From Caldilineae bacterium (GTDB lineage Bacteria; Chloroflexota; Anaerolineae; JAAEKA01): a stretch of DNA of 49,293 nucleotides. The stretch is taken from positions 1-49,293 of the forward strand of contig JACKBK010000027.1 in NCBI GenBank assembly GCA_020634555.1, read 5' to 3'. Both the position numbers and the translations under genes were made by a program. Under the pieces are notes generated by a model. The model was not told where the DNA came from and made no database searches. It saw only the letters and a list, made by a program, of their open reading frames with translations. Each line of letters starts with the position of its first letter. Positions within the stretch are counted from its first letter, which is position 1. Shown here piece after piece: positions 8,621 to 16,139 of the stretch.

Positions 8621-9670
8621 GTGACCGCAGCAACCAAAACGCGCCGCTCCCAGAGCGGCAACTCCAACTGGCGACAGATCGTCGCCCAGTACCAGAATCC
8701 CGACATCCGGCACAGCGTTGGCCAGATTCTAACATCGTTCGTGCCCTATTTCGCCTTGCTTATCCTGATGTACTTCAGTTTAAGCGTTTCCTACTGGCTC
8801 ACCCTGTTGTTGGCCATCCCCGCGGCTGGCTTCATGATGCGCATCTTCATCATCTTCCACGACTGCGGCCATGGCTCGTTCTTCAAGAACCGCAAGGCCA
8901 ACGACATCGTGGGCGCAATCACGGGCGTCATCACCTTCACCCCGTATTACCGCTGGCGACACGCTCATGCCGTGCATCACGCCACCGCCGGCGACCTGGA
9001 TCGCCGCGAGGCCGGCGACATCTGGACAATGACGGTCAACGAGTATCTGGAAGCGCCAGCAAGCAAGCGGCTAGCCTATCGCATCTACCGCAACCCGATC
9101 GTCATCTTCACCGTCGGCGCCTGGCTGAGCTTCTTGATCTTCCAGCGCTTTCCCATCGTGGAGCGCAGCCGCCGTCAGGTGATGAGCATCCTTTGGACCG
9201 ATCTGGCGCTGCTGATAGTCTTTGTGGCTGCGGCGTTGACCATCGGCCTCGGCAATTTCCTGCTCGTGCTGTTGCCCGTGATGTTGATGGGCACATCGTT
9301 GGGCGTGTGGCTGTTCTACGTGCAGCACCAGTTTGAGGGCGTTTACTGGGAGCACCACCAGGATTGGGACTACACCAAGGCAGCCTTGCTGGGCAGTTCG
9401 TTCTACAAGCTGCCACGGGTGCTGCAGTGGTTCTCAGGCAACATCGGCTTTCACCACATTCACCACCTCAGCCCGCGCATCCCCAACTACAACCTGGAAA
9501 AGGCGTGGAGAGAAAACGAGCTGTTCCAGGTCGAGCCGATCACGTTACGCTCCAGTCTGAAATCGGTCCAATTCCGCCTGTGGGATGAGGAACACAAGCA
9601 ATTGGTTGGCTTCGGCTACTTGAAGACGCTGCCTAAGCGTGCGCCGACGCCGACGCCGGTGGCCGAATAG
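8621..9670 (+). CDS. Membrane fatty acid desaturase (delta-12/omega-type)
   Basis: This 349-residue integral membrane di-iron desaturase should introduce a double bond into membrane lipid acyl chains. All three histidine boxes are present: HDCGH at 80-84, HAVHH at about 116-120 and HHIHH near 285. Hydrophobic segments lie at about 35-75, 165-180 and 195-235, giving the usual two membrane-spanning pairs. The start is GTG with AAAGGAG upstream (TAAAGGAGTAGCCTT-GTG). A strong terminator hairpin lies 70 bp after the stop, so the gene is probably transcribed alone. The regiospecificity cannot be decided from the sequence. Confidence 0.92.
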   Translation: MTAATKTRRSQSGNSNWRQIVAQYQNPDIRHSVGQILTSFVPYFALLILMYFSLSVSYWLTLLLAIPAAGFMMRIFIIFHDCGHGSFFKNRKANDIVGAITGVITFTPYYRWRHAHAVHHATAGDLDRREAGDIWTMTVNEYLEAPASKRLAYRIYRNPIVIFTVGAWLSFLIFQRFPIVERSRRQVMSILWTDLALLIVFVAAALTIGLGNFLLVLLPVMLMGTSLGVWLFYVQHQFEGVYWEHHQDWDYTKAALLGSSFYKLPRVLQWFSGNIGFHHIHHLSPRIPNYNLEKAWRENELFQVEPITLRSSLKSVQFRLWDEEHKQLVGFGYLKTLPKRAPTPTPVAE

Positions 9671-9739
9671 CACTATCAATTCGGCTGGCGCCCATTGCAG
9701 CCCTGATAAGCTCGGGTATCAGACAGACAATCCAACAGA

Positions 9740-9790
9740 AAAAGCGCAGCGGCCCAGAGAGCTCACCATCCAAAGCCGCTGCGCTTTTCT
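9740..9790 (+). terminator. Rho-independent terminator after the desaturase
   Basis: AAAAGCGCAGCGGC (9740-9753) pairs perfectly over 14 bp with 9775-9788 across a 21-nt loop, and the 3' arm ends in TTTT. The A-run and T-run make it usable on both strands. Confidence 0.8.
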
Positions 9791-9829
9791 CATGATCATA
9801 TCGTCAACCTACTAACTCCGCCGGCAAAG

Positions 9830-9900
9830 TGCGTCATTCCCGCGAAGGCGGAAATCCACTCCTCACAGACCTGGATTTCCGCCTTCGCGGGAATGACGCA
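9830..9900. repeat. REP-like 29-bp perfect inverted repeat (GTCATTCCCGCGAAGGCGG family)
   Basis: The arm at 9830-9858 (TGCGTCATTCCCGCGAAGG and onward) is the exact reverse complement of 9872-9900, with a 13-nt loop. Related, shorter or degenerate copies occur at 22880-22899, 23013-23074 and 41539-41600. The motif ATTCCCGC...GCGGGAAT resembles the hairpins spread by REP-associated or MITE-like elements. Confidence 0.85.
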
Positions 9901-9940
9901 CGACGGGCGATCTGTTAGTTGCTCGTCAACAAACAAGAGA

Positions 9941-9949
9941 TGATATAAT
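9941..9949 (+). promoter_or_regulatory. Extended -10 promoter for the dockerin protein gene
   Basis: TGATATAAT is a TGn-extended consensus -10 box. TTGCTC at 9919-9924 is a poor -35 at 19 bp. The transcript would start near 9957 and carry an 80-nt leader to the ATG at 10040. Confidence 0.5.
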
Positions 9950-10039
9950 CCAGAGAGGGTTAGTGGACTCTCTTCCGCGATGGCAATCGTCGCCAATTTA
10001 GCGGTTTCCACTCAACGAATTCAAACGGTGGGAATAACC

Positions 10040-10546
10040 ATGAAACACGTCACTATCTTATTTCTAAGCCTCGCCTTGCTTGTCCCCGCAGCTGGTCTCA
10101 CCAGCGCTGCTCAGGAATTGCCGGCCGGTGCCAAGCAGCCGTTTACCCGCAACGGTATGAACGGCAGGCCAGTGCCGGGGCGAACAGTTATGCCGACAGC
10201 CACGCTTACCAGCACACCAACCCGAACAATCACACCTACGCCGACCGGGACAACGGCCCCGCCATATACGCCCACAACTACTCCGACTCCTATACCGACA
10301 GCTACACCAACATCAACCCCGTGGAATGCTTGCTACTTCGCCGATGTGGAGCCTGACGCGATCCACGGCAATTCCAATACGTGCGACGACGACGTAGACG
10401 TTGCCGATGTGATGCGTGTCGCTCGATGTTGGCATGCAATTGTGGATAGCGCTTGCCCGCAAACCCTGGACTTCAACCAAACCGGGGTCATCGACATCGA
10501 CGACGTGATCACCGTGGCCGGCGAGTGGGGCTGGCTTGGCTCCTAA
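10040..10546 (+). CDS. Secreted dockerin-like protein with Pro/Thr-rich linker
   Basis: This 168-residue protein has an N-terminal signal peptide (MKHVTILFLSLALLVPAAG, probable cleavage after the SAA near residue 23). A threonine and proline-rich linker spans about 45-95, with repeats such as TPTPTGT and TPTPIPTATPTS. A C-terminal domain of about 65 residues carries two EF-hand-like calcium loops: DDDVDVADVMRVA and DFNQTGVIDIDDVITVAGEW. The two loops match the duplicated dockerin type I plan, and two cysteines flank the first. The start was set at 10040 because the signal peptide begins there. There is no catalytic domain, so it may be an adaptor or cell-surface protein. A binding partner (cohesin) is not visible in the window. 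Confidence 0.7.
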   Translation: MKHVTILFLSLALLVPAAGLTSAAQELPAGAKQPFTRNGMNGRPVPGRTVMPTATLTSTPTRTITPTPTGTTAPPYTPTTTPTPIPTATPTSTPWNACYFADVEPDAIHGNSNTCDDDVDVADVMRVARCWHAIVDSACPQTLDFNQTGVIDIDDVITVAGEWGWLGS

Positions 10547-10635
10547 TCTTGCGTAGAGATGCCGGTGGTCTGAGCTGTTCCCGATGGCGGAAAGATGAAA
10601 ACTTCGATGTCGATTAAAGAGGACCGGGAGGCGCA

Positions 10636-11892
10636 GTGCGCCACCCAATGCTGGCAACCGTGAACAGCTTCTCCGCACTGCTGCCTCCGGCTGAACACCG
10701 CCTGGCGTTGCGGGTTACCCGCCAGGCACAGCGAACCTTGCATCAGGGGCATCCCTGGCTGTTTGACCGCTCCATTGTTTCGCAAAGTGCGGAAGGCCGA
10801 GCGGGCGATCTGGCTGTGATCTTCGACGACCGGCGGCGTTTCCTCGCCATCGGTCTTTACGATCCGTCATCGCCCATCCGCGTGCGAGTGCTGCAACACA
10901 ACGCACCAGCAACTATCGACGCCGCGTTCCTTGCCGGTCGTCTGGCTACGGCTGTGGAACGGCGTGCCCGGCTGGCGGCGAAAGAAACCACAGGCTACCG
11001 GCTAGTTCATGGCGAAGGTGACGAACTGCCCGGGCTGGTGATCGACCGCTACGACCGTGTGCTGGTGATGAAGCTGTACACGCCTGCCTGGTTGCCCTAC
11101 GTGCCGGTATTGCTGGAAGGAGTGGCAGCTGTGGTTCCCGCAGAATGGATCGTCCTGCGGATGAGCCGGGCGGTACAGCGAGAGGCAGAACCGCTGGGCA
11201 TAGTCGATGGAGCCACGCTGACAGGTGCGCCGCCGGACGGCCCACACCTTTTCGTGGAGAACGGCCTGCGCTTCGAGGTCGATGTGTTGCGCGGCCAGAA
11301 AACGGGGTTCTTCCTCGACCAGCGCGACAACCGGGCGCGGGTCGAGACGCTAGCGGCCGGCAAGGAGGTACTGAACGTCTTCGCCTACACCGGTGGCTTC
11401 TCGCTCTACGCTGCACGCGGCGGCGCGTCGTCGACGGTCAGCCTGGACATCAGCGTACCGGCACTGGAGGCTGCGCAGCGCAACCTTGCACTGAACGAGC
11501 ATCTGCCGGCTGTGTCAGCTTGCCAACACGAGTATCTAGCCGAGAACGCCTTCACCGGGTTGGCGAGACTGGCAAAGGAGGGTCGCCGCTTCGACCTGGT
11601 GGTGGTCGATCCACCGTCGTTTGCGCAGCAACAGTCAGCGGTGCCTGGCGCGCTGCATGCCTATGAACGGCTGGCGAAACTGGCATTGGGCGTCATGCGA
11701 CCGGGCGGGACGCTGGTTGCTGCATCATGTTCCAGCCGAGTCAGCAGCGAGGACTTCTTCGCATCCATCCGCACCGGCGCGTCCCGCGCCGGCCGCGTCC
11801 TGCATGAGTTCGACCATACCGCCCACCCCCCGGATCACCCTGTACGCTTCCCTGAGATGGCGTATCTGAAGTGTCTGTATGCACTATCCTGA
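10636..11892 (+). CDS. RlmI-like 23S rRNA (cytosine-C5) methyltransferase
   Basis: This 418-residue protein combines an N-terminal PUA RNA-binding domain (about 15-95, with QGHPWLFDRSI and LAIGLYDPSSPIRVR) with a C-terminal Rossmann methyltransferase. QKTGFFLDQRDNR precedes NVFAYTGGFSLYAARGGA (SAM motif I), and DLVVVDPPSFAQQ is the DPPxF catalytic-loop signature of the RlmI/RlmK group. RlmI methylates C1962 of 23S rRNA in Escherichia coli; the same target is inferred here. The start is GTG with GGGAGG 4 nt upstream. ATG at 10648 is an alternative that would lose four residues. Confidence 0.88.
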   Translation: MRHPMLATVNSFSALLPPAEHRLALRVTRQAQRTLHQGHPWLFDRSIVSQSAEGRAGDLAVIFDDRRRFLAIGLYDPSSPIRVRVLQHNAPATIDAAFLAGRLATAVERRARLAAKETTGYRLVHGEGDELPGLVIDRYDRVLVMKLYTPAWLPYVPVLLEGVAAVVPAEWIVLRMSRAVQREAEPLGIVDGATLTGAPPDGPHLFVENGLRFEVDVLRGQKTGFFLDQRDNRARVETLAAGKEVLNVFAYTGGFSLYAARGGASSTVSLDISVPALEAAQRNLALNEHLPAVSACQHEYLAENAFTGLARLAKEGRRFDLVVVDPPSFAQQQSAVPGALHAYERLAKLALGVMRPGGTLVAASCSSRVSSEDFFASIRTGASRAGRVLHEFDHTAHPPDHPVRFPEMAYLKCLYALS

Positions 11893-11987
11893 CTGAATCC
11901 CCAGAAAGTGCCGATCGCTGTGCCTGGCGAACTAAGTCGGAATCTGAATGATGCGTTGCCTGCTTGCTTCCGACGCTGTGAGAAATG

Positions 11988-12500
11988 CTAGACGCTGGGC
12001 GGACTCATCTCAGCATAGACCAATTGCGCCAGTACATAGGCAGCCTGGAAGAGATTGAACACGAGGGATGTTGTGTAAAGGGCCATGTCCTGTTGTGGCC
12101 ATAGCCCAAGCAGAACAAGCAACAACGGAAGTTGGATAGGAATCTCCAGCAGGATCCAGAAGAATGCCGCCATCACGGGGCTGGAACGCGCCTGCTGAGC
12201 TGTTAGGGCTCGGTTTTCAGGCCTCCGCAGCGATAAAGCAATTACCGCCCAGATTAGCGCGAGAAAGAGCAGGCTGCTGCTGAACCAAAGTCGGTGACCC
12301 GTCACACCAAAGCTACCCAGAACGACAGGAAGAAGCGCGGCGATGACCACCACAAGCCCTAGAGTTACGACCGAGCGAATGCGAATAAGCTGGTTTGTCT
12401 CAACCTCGGAGCGCCGCGTGACGCTAATAAGCGCGCCAAAACCGACAAAGATACCGGAAATCTCAGCAATCGAAGTGTACAGGTCAACATATGGGTTCAT
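11988..12500 (-). CDS. Small four-helix membrane protein of unknown function
   Basis: This 170-residue protein is not assigned to a function. Four hydrophobic segments are visible, at about 12-30, 46-68, 74-96 and 112-160 (the last long enough for two passes), joined by short charged loops. NPYVDLYTSIAEISGIFVGFGALIS could be read as an N-terminal re-entrant or first helix and recurs in uncharacterised bacterial membrane proteins. The start was moved to 12500, because GAGG sits 6 nt before that ATG and a further-upstream in-frame ATG has no ribosome binding site. It stands alone on the minus strand between the convergent rRNA methyltransferase and the tRNA terminator. Confidence 0.7.
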   Translation of the reverse strand: MNPYVDLYTSIAEISGIFVGFGALISVTRRSEVETNQLIRIRSVVTLGLVVVIAALLPVVLGSFGVTGHRLWFSSSLLFLALIWAVIALSLRRPENRALTAQQARSSPVMAAFFWILLEIPIQLPLLLVLLGLWPQQDMALYTTSLVFNLFQAAYVLAQLVYAEMSPPSV

Positions 12501-12573
12501 GGTACGCCTCGGATGGTTGTTGATAGCCAGATTCGGAAACATTTGATTGCGGGGGTGTGGACAATCGTTGCCC

Positions 12574-12608
12574 TGAAAAACAAACTCCTGCCATGCGGCA
12601 GGAGTTCA
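12574..12608 (-). terminator. Rho-independent terminator of the tRNA-fMet/tRNA-Met operon
   Basis: On the minus strand AACTCCTGCC pairs with GGCAGGAGTT (12583-12592 with 12597-12606, loop GCAT), followed by TTGTTTTT. It ends transcription of the two tRNA genes at 12654-12841. Confidence 0.9.
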
Positions 12609-12653
12609 GGCGTGCAGTGTCTACTGATAGCACAGGACACGTAGACATATCTG

Positions 12654-12727
12654 TGGCGACGGGTGGGCTCGAACCACCGACCTAAGGATTATGAAGCCTT
12701 CGCTCTGGCCGCCTGAGCTACGTCGCC
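12654..12727 (-). tRNA. tRNA-Met (CAU), elongator type
   Basis: This 74-nt cloverleaf has acceptor GGCGACG/CGUCGCC, D-stem GCUC/GAGC, anticodon loop UUCAUAA and a T-arm with GUUCGA. No CCA is encoded. The anticodon CAU could also belong to the lysidine-modified tRNA-Ile2. The GGCG acceptor start and the neighbouring initiator tRNA favour elongator Met. Anticodon-stem pair 31-39 is a C-U mismatch. Confidence 0.9.
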
Positions 12728-12734
12728 ATATGGA

Positions 12735-12763
12735 GATGGCTGACAGGAAGCCTGTCAGCCATC
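12735..12763. repeat. Hairpin between the two tRNA genes
   Basis: ATGGCTGACAGG (12736-12747) pairs with 12751-12762 across the loop AAG, extended by one more pair. It lies in the 42-nt spacer of the tRNA-fMet/tRNA-Met transcript and may guide 3'-end processing of tRNA-fMet. Confidence 0.7.
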
Positions 12764-12769
12764 ATTAGG

Positions 12770-12841
12770 TAGCGGGGGCAGGACTCGAACCTGCGGCCTT
12801 CGGGTTATGAGCCCGACGAGCTGCCACTGCTCCACCCCGCA
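12770..12841 (-). tRNA. Initiator tRNA-fMet (CAU)
   Basis: The anticodon stem has the initiator-specific three G-C pairs (UCGGG-CUCAUAA-CCCGA). The acceptor is U-GCGGGG paired to CCCCGC-U, so position 1-72 is an unpaired U-U. The initiator-defining mismatch is thus kept but is not the C-A of Escherichia coli. The D-loop is short (7 nt). No CCA is encoded. The elongator tRNA-Met lies downstream in the same transcript. Confidence 0.93.
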
Positions 12842-12853
12842 TCACTTCGAGCT

Positions 12854-12881
12854 ATTATACACAGTTTCACGATCTAGTCAA
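12854..12881 (-). promoter_or_regulatory. Promoter of the tRNA-fMet/tRNA-Met operon
   Basis: TTGACT (12876-12881) and TATAAT (12854-12859) on the minus strand are separated by 16 bp. The predicted start is a few bases before the initiator tRNA. It overlaps the 3' edge of the upstream DivIC-like gene. Confidence 0.75.
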
Positions 12882-12882
12882 A

Positions 12883-13269
12883 CTAACGGGGACCAAAGAA
12901 TCGCTGTTGCCATTGTTGCCAGTAGGGCGCTGGCTGAACCGGCGCTGGCGCTTCAGCCACCAACGGGTCGTCGTCACGCCCAATCACCCAAACGGCAACC
13001 TCGTTAGGAAACCCCCACCCCAAGTCGCGATGGGCCCGCTCAATGACGTACTGGTCGGTCTTGACGTACTCGCGGTAGTCCTGGTTGTGGTCAACCTGTT
13101 GTTGGGCGAGTTGAACTTCGTTTTCCCACATCTGCACTTCATCTTGCAGCTCGCGCGCCTTGATGACACGGCTGGAGTAGCCGAACATGAACAGCGTCAC
13201 GAAGACAATCACGACGGCAACACCGACTTGGAGCGGATTGAGGTGGAGGCGAGACGGTTTCTTTGGCAC
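12883..13269 (-). CDS. DivIC/FtsB-family septum formation initiator protein
   Basis: This 128-residue bitopic protein probably belongs to the FtsB/DivIC family, which bridges FtsL and FtsQ at the division septum. A short basic N-terminus precedes one membrane helix (VGVAVVIVFVTLFMFGY, about 14-30). A coiled coil follows (about 33-66, with LQDEVQMWENEVQLAQQQVD), then the family-like YREYVKTDQYVIERAHRDLGW block. The proline-rich tail ends in QQRFFGPR. The start is GTG with GGAGG 5 nt upstream. The neighbours are tRNAs rather than division genes, so the assignment rests on architecture. Confidence 0.8.
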   Translation of the reverse strand: MPKKPSRLHLNPLQVGVAVVIVFVTLFMFGYSSRVIKARELQDEVQMWENEVQLAQQQVDHNQDYREYVKTDQYVIERAHRDLGWGFPNEVAVWVIGRDDDPLVAEAPAPVQPAPYWQQWQQRFFGPR

Positions 13270-13353
13270 TGATCCCTCCGCCGATTCTGACGCGGTCAGC
13301 CCCTACTCGGGGTACAAACAAAAACCGGCCAGAGCGGTGGCCCACAGACAGGA

Positions 13354-13380
13354 AGTCCCAGATGGATGCCATCTGGGACT
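13354..13380. repeat. 12-bp hairpin between tRNA-Leu and the DivIC-like gene
   Basis: AGTCCCAGATGG (13354-13365) pairs with 13369-13380 across a 3-nt loop. It lies just 3' of tRNA-Leu (CAG) on the minus strand and lacks a T-run. It may cap the tRNA transcript or allow partial read-through into the division gene. Confidence 0.65.
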
Positions 13381-13396
13381 TGGTAACGTACACTTC

Positions 13397-13483
<87 letters not shown>

Positions 13484-13495
13484 TCGAATAACGCA

Positions 13496-13524
13496 ATTCT
13501 ACCATTCACAGCTTGCTTTGTCAA
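13496..13524 (-). promoter_or_regulatory. Near-consensus promoter of tRNA-Leu (CAG)
   Basis: On the minus strand TTGACA (13519-13524), 17 bp and TAGAAT (13496-13501) lead to a predicted start about 6 nt before the mature tRNA. The upstream part overlaps nothing coding. Confidence 0.85.
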
Positions 13525-13539
13525 AACAGGTTCTCGGGT

Positions 13540-15189
13540 TTACTGACTCTCGCCGGCCGGCGCATCATCCGGAAGCATGTACCACTGATCAGCGGTGCGG
13601 AAGCGCTCCCACGGCTCGTTCAACCTGCCCACCGAAACGTCGCGCACAGCGTCGCTGACGCCGTAGTTGTACACGTCAAAGTAGAGCGGCAAGGCCGGCA
13701 GTTCGTCGGCGAAGATGCGCTGAAACTCAGTGTACAGTTGGATGCGCCGGCCCTCGTCTGTCGTCGAACGGCCTTCCTCCATGATCTCATCGGCGCGCCG
13801 ATTGCTCCACCCGGTGTAGTTTTGCCCGTTGGAGATCTGCGTCGAGTGCCAGATGGGATAGGGATCAGGATCGCCGGCCAGTTGCCAGTGGGTTACAGCA
13901 GCCTGGAAATCGCGCTGGCTCAAGTGATCGGTGGCCAGGCTGACCAGGCTCACCTCCTGCGGTTTGGCCCACACGCCGATAGCCTTCCACTGATCGGCCA
14001 GGGCAGCCAACAGCAGGGGATCGTCACCCAGCAGGGTAAACGTGAGAGTCTGCTCGCCGCGGTCACGCACGCCATCGCCGTCGCTGTCCACCCACCCCGC
14101 TTCGGTGAGCAATTCGCCAGCACGTTGGACATCGGTAGCCGGCCTGGGAGGTGCAGCGTAGGCCCAGGTGCCCGGCATGATCGGCCCGTCGGCAGGGATA
14201 GCCTGGCCGTTGACCGCGGTGGCCAGCAAAGATGACACGTCCAGCGCGAGCCAAAGCGCTTGCCGTACCGGTTTTTCGGCCAGGAAGGCCACATTGGGAT
14301 CGGTAAGGTTGAAAAAGAGCAGCGTTTCGTTAGCCAGAGGAGCCGACAACACCTCCATCGAATCGCTCTCCTGGGCGGCGCGCAAATCCTGTGGCAAGAT
14401 TCGGCTCACACCATCCACCTCACCAGCTTGGAAGGCAGCAAACGCGCTGGCGTAATCCGGGTAAAACTGGAACTCCATCGCGTCGAGCAGCGGCTCAGGA
14501 CCTGTCCAGTACGGGTTGGGTTCCAACCGCGCCCCTCTGGCATCGATGCTGACCAAACGCCATGGTCCGGTGCCTACCGGCTGCTGGTTCAGCATCGACA
14601 GCGGCATATCGCCTACCGGCACATCCTTCCACAGGTGCTCCGGCAGCACGCCAATGGTCGTTTCAGACAGAAAGGAGGCCAGCGGCTGTTGCAGGCTGAA
14701 GCGGACTGTCGCGTCATCGATCTTCTCAGCGCTGACACTGCTCCACAGTTGCGACAGGTAGGTGGAGGCGGGCTGGCCGGCCTGCGCGAACTCCTGCGAC
14801 TGTAGCACCCCAACGGTGTAGATCACGTCGTCAGCCGTGAACGGCGCGCCATCGTGCCAGCGAGCATCCCGGTCCAGGTGAAACGTGTATTCGCTTTGGT
14901 CGGGGCTGATTTCCCAGCTCTCAGCCAGAGCCGGAATTGGTTCGCCACGCTCGTTGAGCGCGACTAATCCCTGGAAGAGCAACCCGGTCAGGTCGCGGTC
15001 CAGGTCATTGGCGAAGCTGAAGAGAGGGTTGATGTTGCGCGGTACACCAACCACTGCCTCGCGATACACTCCTCCCCTGTCAGGCGTCTCAACGGTTGTG
15101 ATCTGGTGCGCGGTCGTCGTGAGAATTGCTGCCAGCAGCACAATGCCCAGAGCAGCGATGACGGCCTGCCAACGAATTGCCCGTCCCAA
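13540..15189 (-). CDS. ABC transporter substrate-binding protein, family 5 (peptide/nickel type)
   Basis: This 549-residue extracytoplasmic solute-binding protein belongs to family 5 (the OppA/DppA fold). An N-terminal hydrophobic segment (about 8-26) has no lipobox Cys, so it is either cleaved as a signal peptide or kept as a membrane anchor. Family blocks include REAVVGVPRNINPLF, LAESWEISPDQSEYTFHLD and WHDGAPFTADDVIYTV (the last is the classic family 5 signature), and a C-terminal YNYGVSDAVRDVS. No permease or ATPase genes lie next to it. It sits downstream of secG, so its partners must be elsewhere. The ligand is unknown. Confidence 0.88.
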   Translation of the reverse strand: MGRAIRWQAVIAALGIVLLAAILTTTAHQITTVETPDRGGVYREAVVGVPRNINPLFSFANDLDRDLTGLLFQGLVALNERGEPIPALAESWEISPDQSEYTFHLDRDARWHDGAPFTADDVIYTVGVLQSQEFAQAGQPASTYLSQLWSSVSAEKIDDATVRFSLQQPLASFLSETTIGVLPEHLWKDVPVGDMPLSMLNQQPVGTGPWRLVSIDARGARLEPNPYWTGPEPLLDAMEFQFYPDYASAFAAFQAGEVDGVSRILPQDLRAAQESDSMEVLSAPLANETLLFFNLTDPNVAFLAEKPVRQALWLALDVSSLLATAVNGQAIPADGPIMPGTWAYAAPPRPATDVQRAGELLTEAGWVDSDGDGVRDRGEQTLTFTLLGDDPLLLAALADQWKAIGVWAKPQEVSLVSLATDHLSQRDFQAAVTHWQLAGDPDPYPIWHSTQISNGQNYTGWSNRRADEIMEEGRSTTDEGRRIQLYTEFQRIFADELPALPLYFDVYNYGVSDAVRDVSVGRLNEPWERFRTADQWYMLPDDAPAGESQ

Positions 15190-15271
15190 TGGAATTATCC
15201 TGTTACAGACAACGCCGCGTCAGCACTGGGTGCTACGCGGCTGTCAGGAAGCGAAAATGGCTGAAGCAAGC

Positions 15272-15490
15272 TTAGGCGACAGATACGGTGATCAAAGCCA
15301 CCAGGAAGAATGCCGCACTAACGGCCACGGTCAGATTGAAGACTGTCTTCTCAAAGCCGCGCCGGGTGGTCTTGAAGCTCGTGTCGCCACCAAACATGGC
15401 GCCTGCGCCCATGTTCTTCCCCTGAAGAATGACGAGACCGATCAAGGTGACGCCAAGGATAATCTGAACGACGTATAGAACTGATGTCAC
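15272..15490 (-). CDS. secG: Preprotein translocase subunit SecG
   Basis: This 72-residue protein shows the two-helix SecG plan: helix 1 at about 4-22 (LYVVQIILGVTLIGLVILQ), the glycine-rich cytosolic loop with GAGAMFGG, and helix 2 at about 50-70. SecG assists SecYE-mediated protein export. The start is GTG with GGAGG 10 nt upstream, and a good promoter lies just before it. Confidence 0.95.
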   Translation of the reverse strand: MTSVLYVVQIILGVTLIGLVILQGKNMGAGAMFGGDTSFKTTRRGFEKTVFNLTVAVSAAFFLVALITVSVA

Positions 15491-15522
15491 GTTTTCTTTG
15501 CCTCCGAAGTTAGCTGGCGAGG

Positions 15523-15551
15523 ATTATAGCATGACCTCTGCGCGCAGCAAA
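15523..15551 (-). promoter_or_regulatory. Promoter of secG
   Basis: On the minus strand TGCTATAAT (an extended -10, with TATAAT at 15523-15528) is preceded at 17 bp by TTTGCT (15546-15551). The transcript starts about 25 nt before the GTG start and includes the GGAGG site. The family 5 binding protein may be read through from it. Confidence 0.65.
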
Positions 15552-15554
15552 ATG

Positions 15555-15584
15555 CAGCGGGCCAGCCTGCAGGCTGGCCCGCTG
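15555..15584 (-). terminator. Terminator after the DUF1269 gene (30-bp perfect palindrome)
   Basis: The stretch is perfectly self-complementary (15 + 15 bp, centred on CTG/CAG). On the minus strand it is followed by CATTTTGC. It separates the sugar-transport/DUF1269 transcript from the secG promoter. Confidence 0.7.
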
Positions 15585-15607
15585 ACATCTATGGTCGATC
15601 CGTACAG

Positions 15608-16129
15608 CTACTCGTTGGCGTGGCCGACGTAGCCGCTGTAGAAATCATCCATGTCTGCTTCTGCATCCTCGGTGACCTCAAACTCCAGCAGTTCGCCGGG
15701 GCCTTGCTCAATCGACGATCGGAGCAGATCCATGTGTTGGGTCTTGATTTTGCCGAACACAGCTGCTTTGCCATTGTCCAATGACTGGCCGACATACTCG
15801 ATCCTGTCCTTGGGAATGCCAAAATCAACCGCTTTGCCGACAAAAGCACCGGCTACGCCACCCACCACACCGGCTGCGATGGCTGCGCCGACCGGCCCAC
15901 CCAGCACCGCTCCTACCACGATTCCGATTGCGCCGCCGGTGATCGCGCCGCGGCGGGCAGTGAAGTCCTTGTACTCCTTGACGTGGACCTTTCCGTTCTG
16001 GTCCTTGCTGACCAGAACGGCGTCCTCGACTTCGATCATGTGGTCCTTTTCGGCCTTCTGCATTCGCTTGACAGCCGCTTTAGCCTCTTCCTCATCTTTG
16101 AAGATGACGATGCTGATGGTTGTACTCAT
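15608..16129 (-). CDS. DUF1269-family membrane protein
   Basis: This 173-residue protein has a ferredoxin-like N-terminal domain (about 1-60, ISIVIFKDEEEAKAAVKRMQ) followed by a glycine-rich hydrophobic hairpin (about 64-100, GGAIGIVVGAVLGGPVG and AAIAAGVVGGVAGAFVGK). The second soluble part is acidic. This is the arrangement of DUF1269/TM-hairpin stress-related proteins. No biochemical function is established. It begins 10 bp after the permease stop and may be expressed with the sugar operon. A palindromic terminator follows. Confidence 0.75.
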   Translation of the reverse strand: MSTTISIVIFKDEEEAKAAVKRMQKAEKDHMIEVEDAVLVSKDQNGKVHVKEYKDFTARRGAITGGAIGIVVGAVLGGPVGAAIAAGVVGGVAGAFVGKAVDFGIPKDRIEYVGQSLDNGKAAVFGKIKTQHMDLLRSSIEQGPGELLEFEVTEDAEADMDDFYSGYVGHANE

Positions 16130-16139
16130 GATGTGCTCC

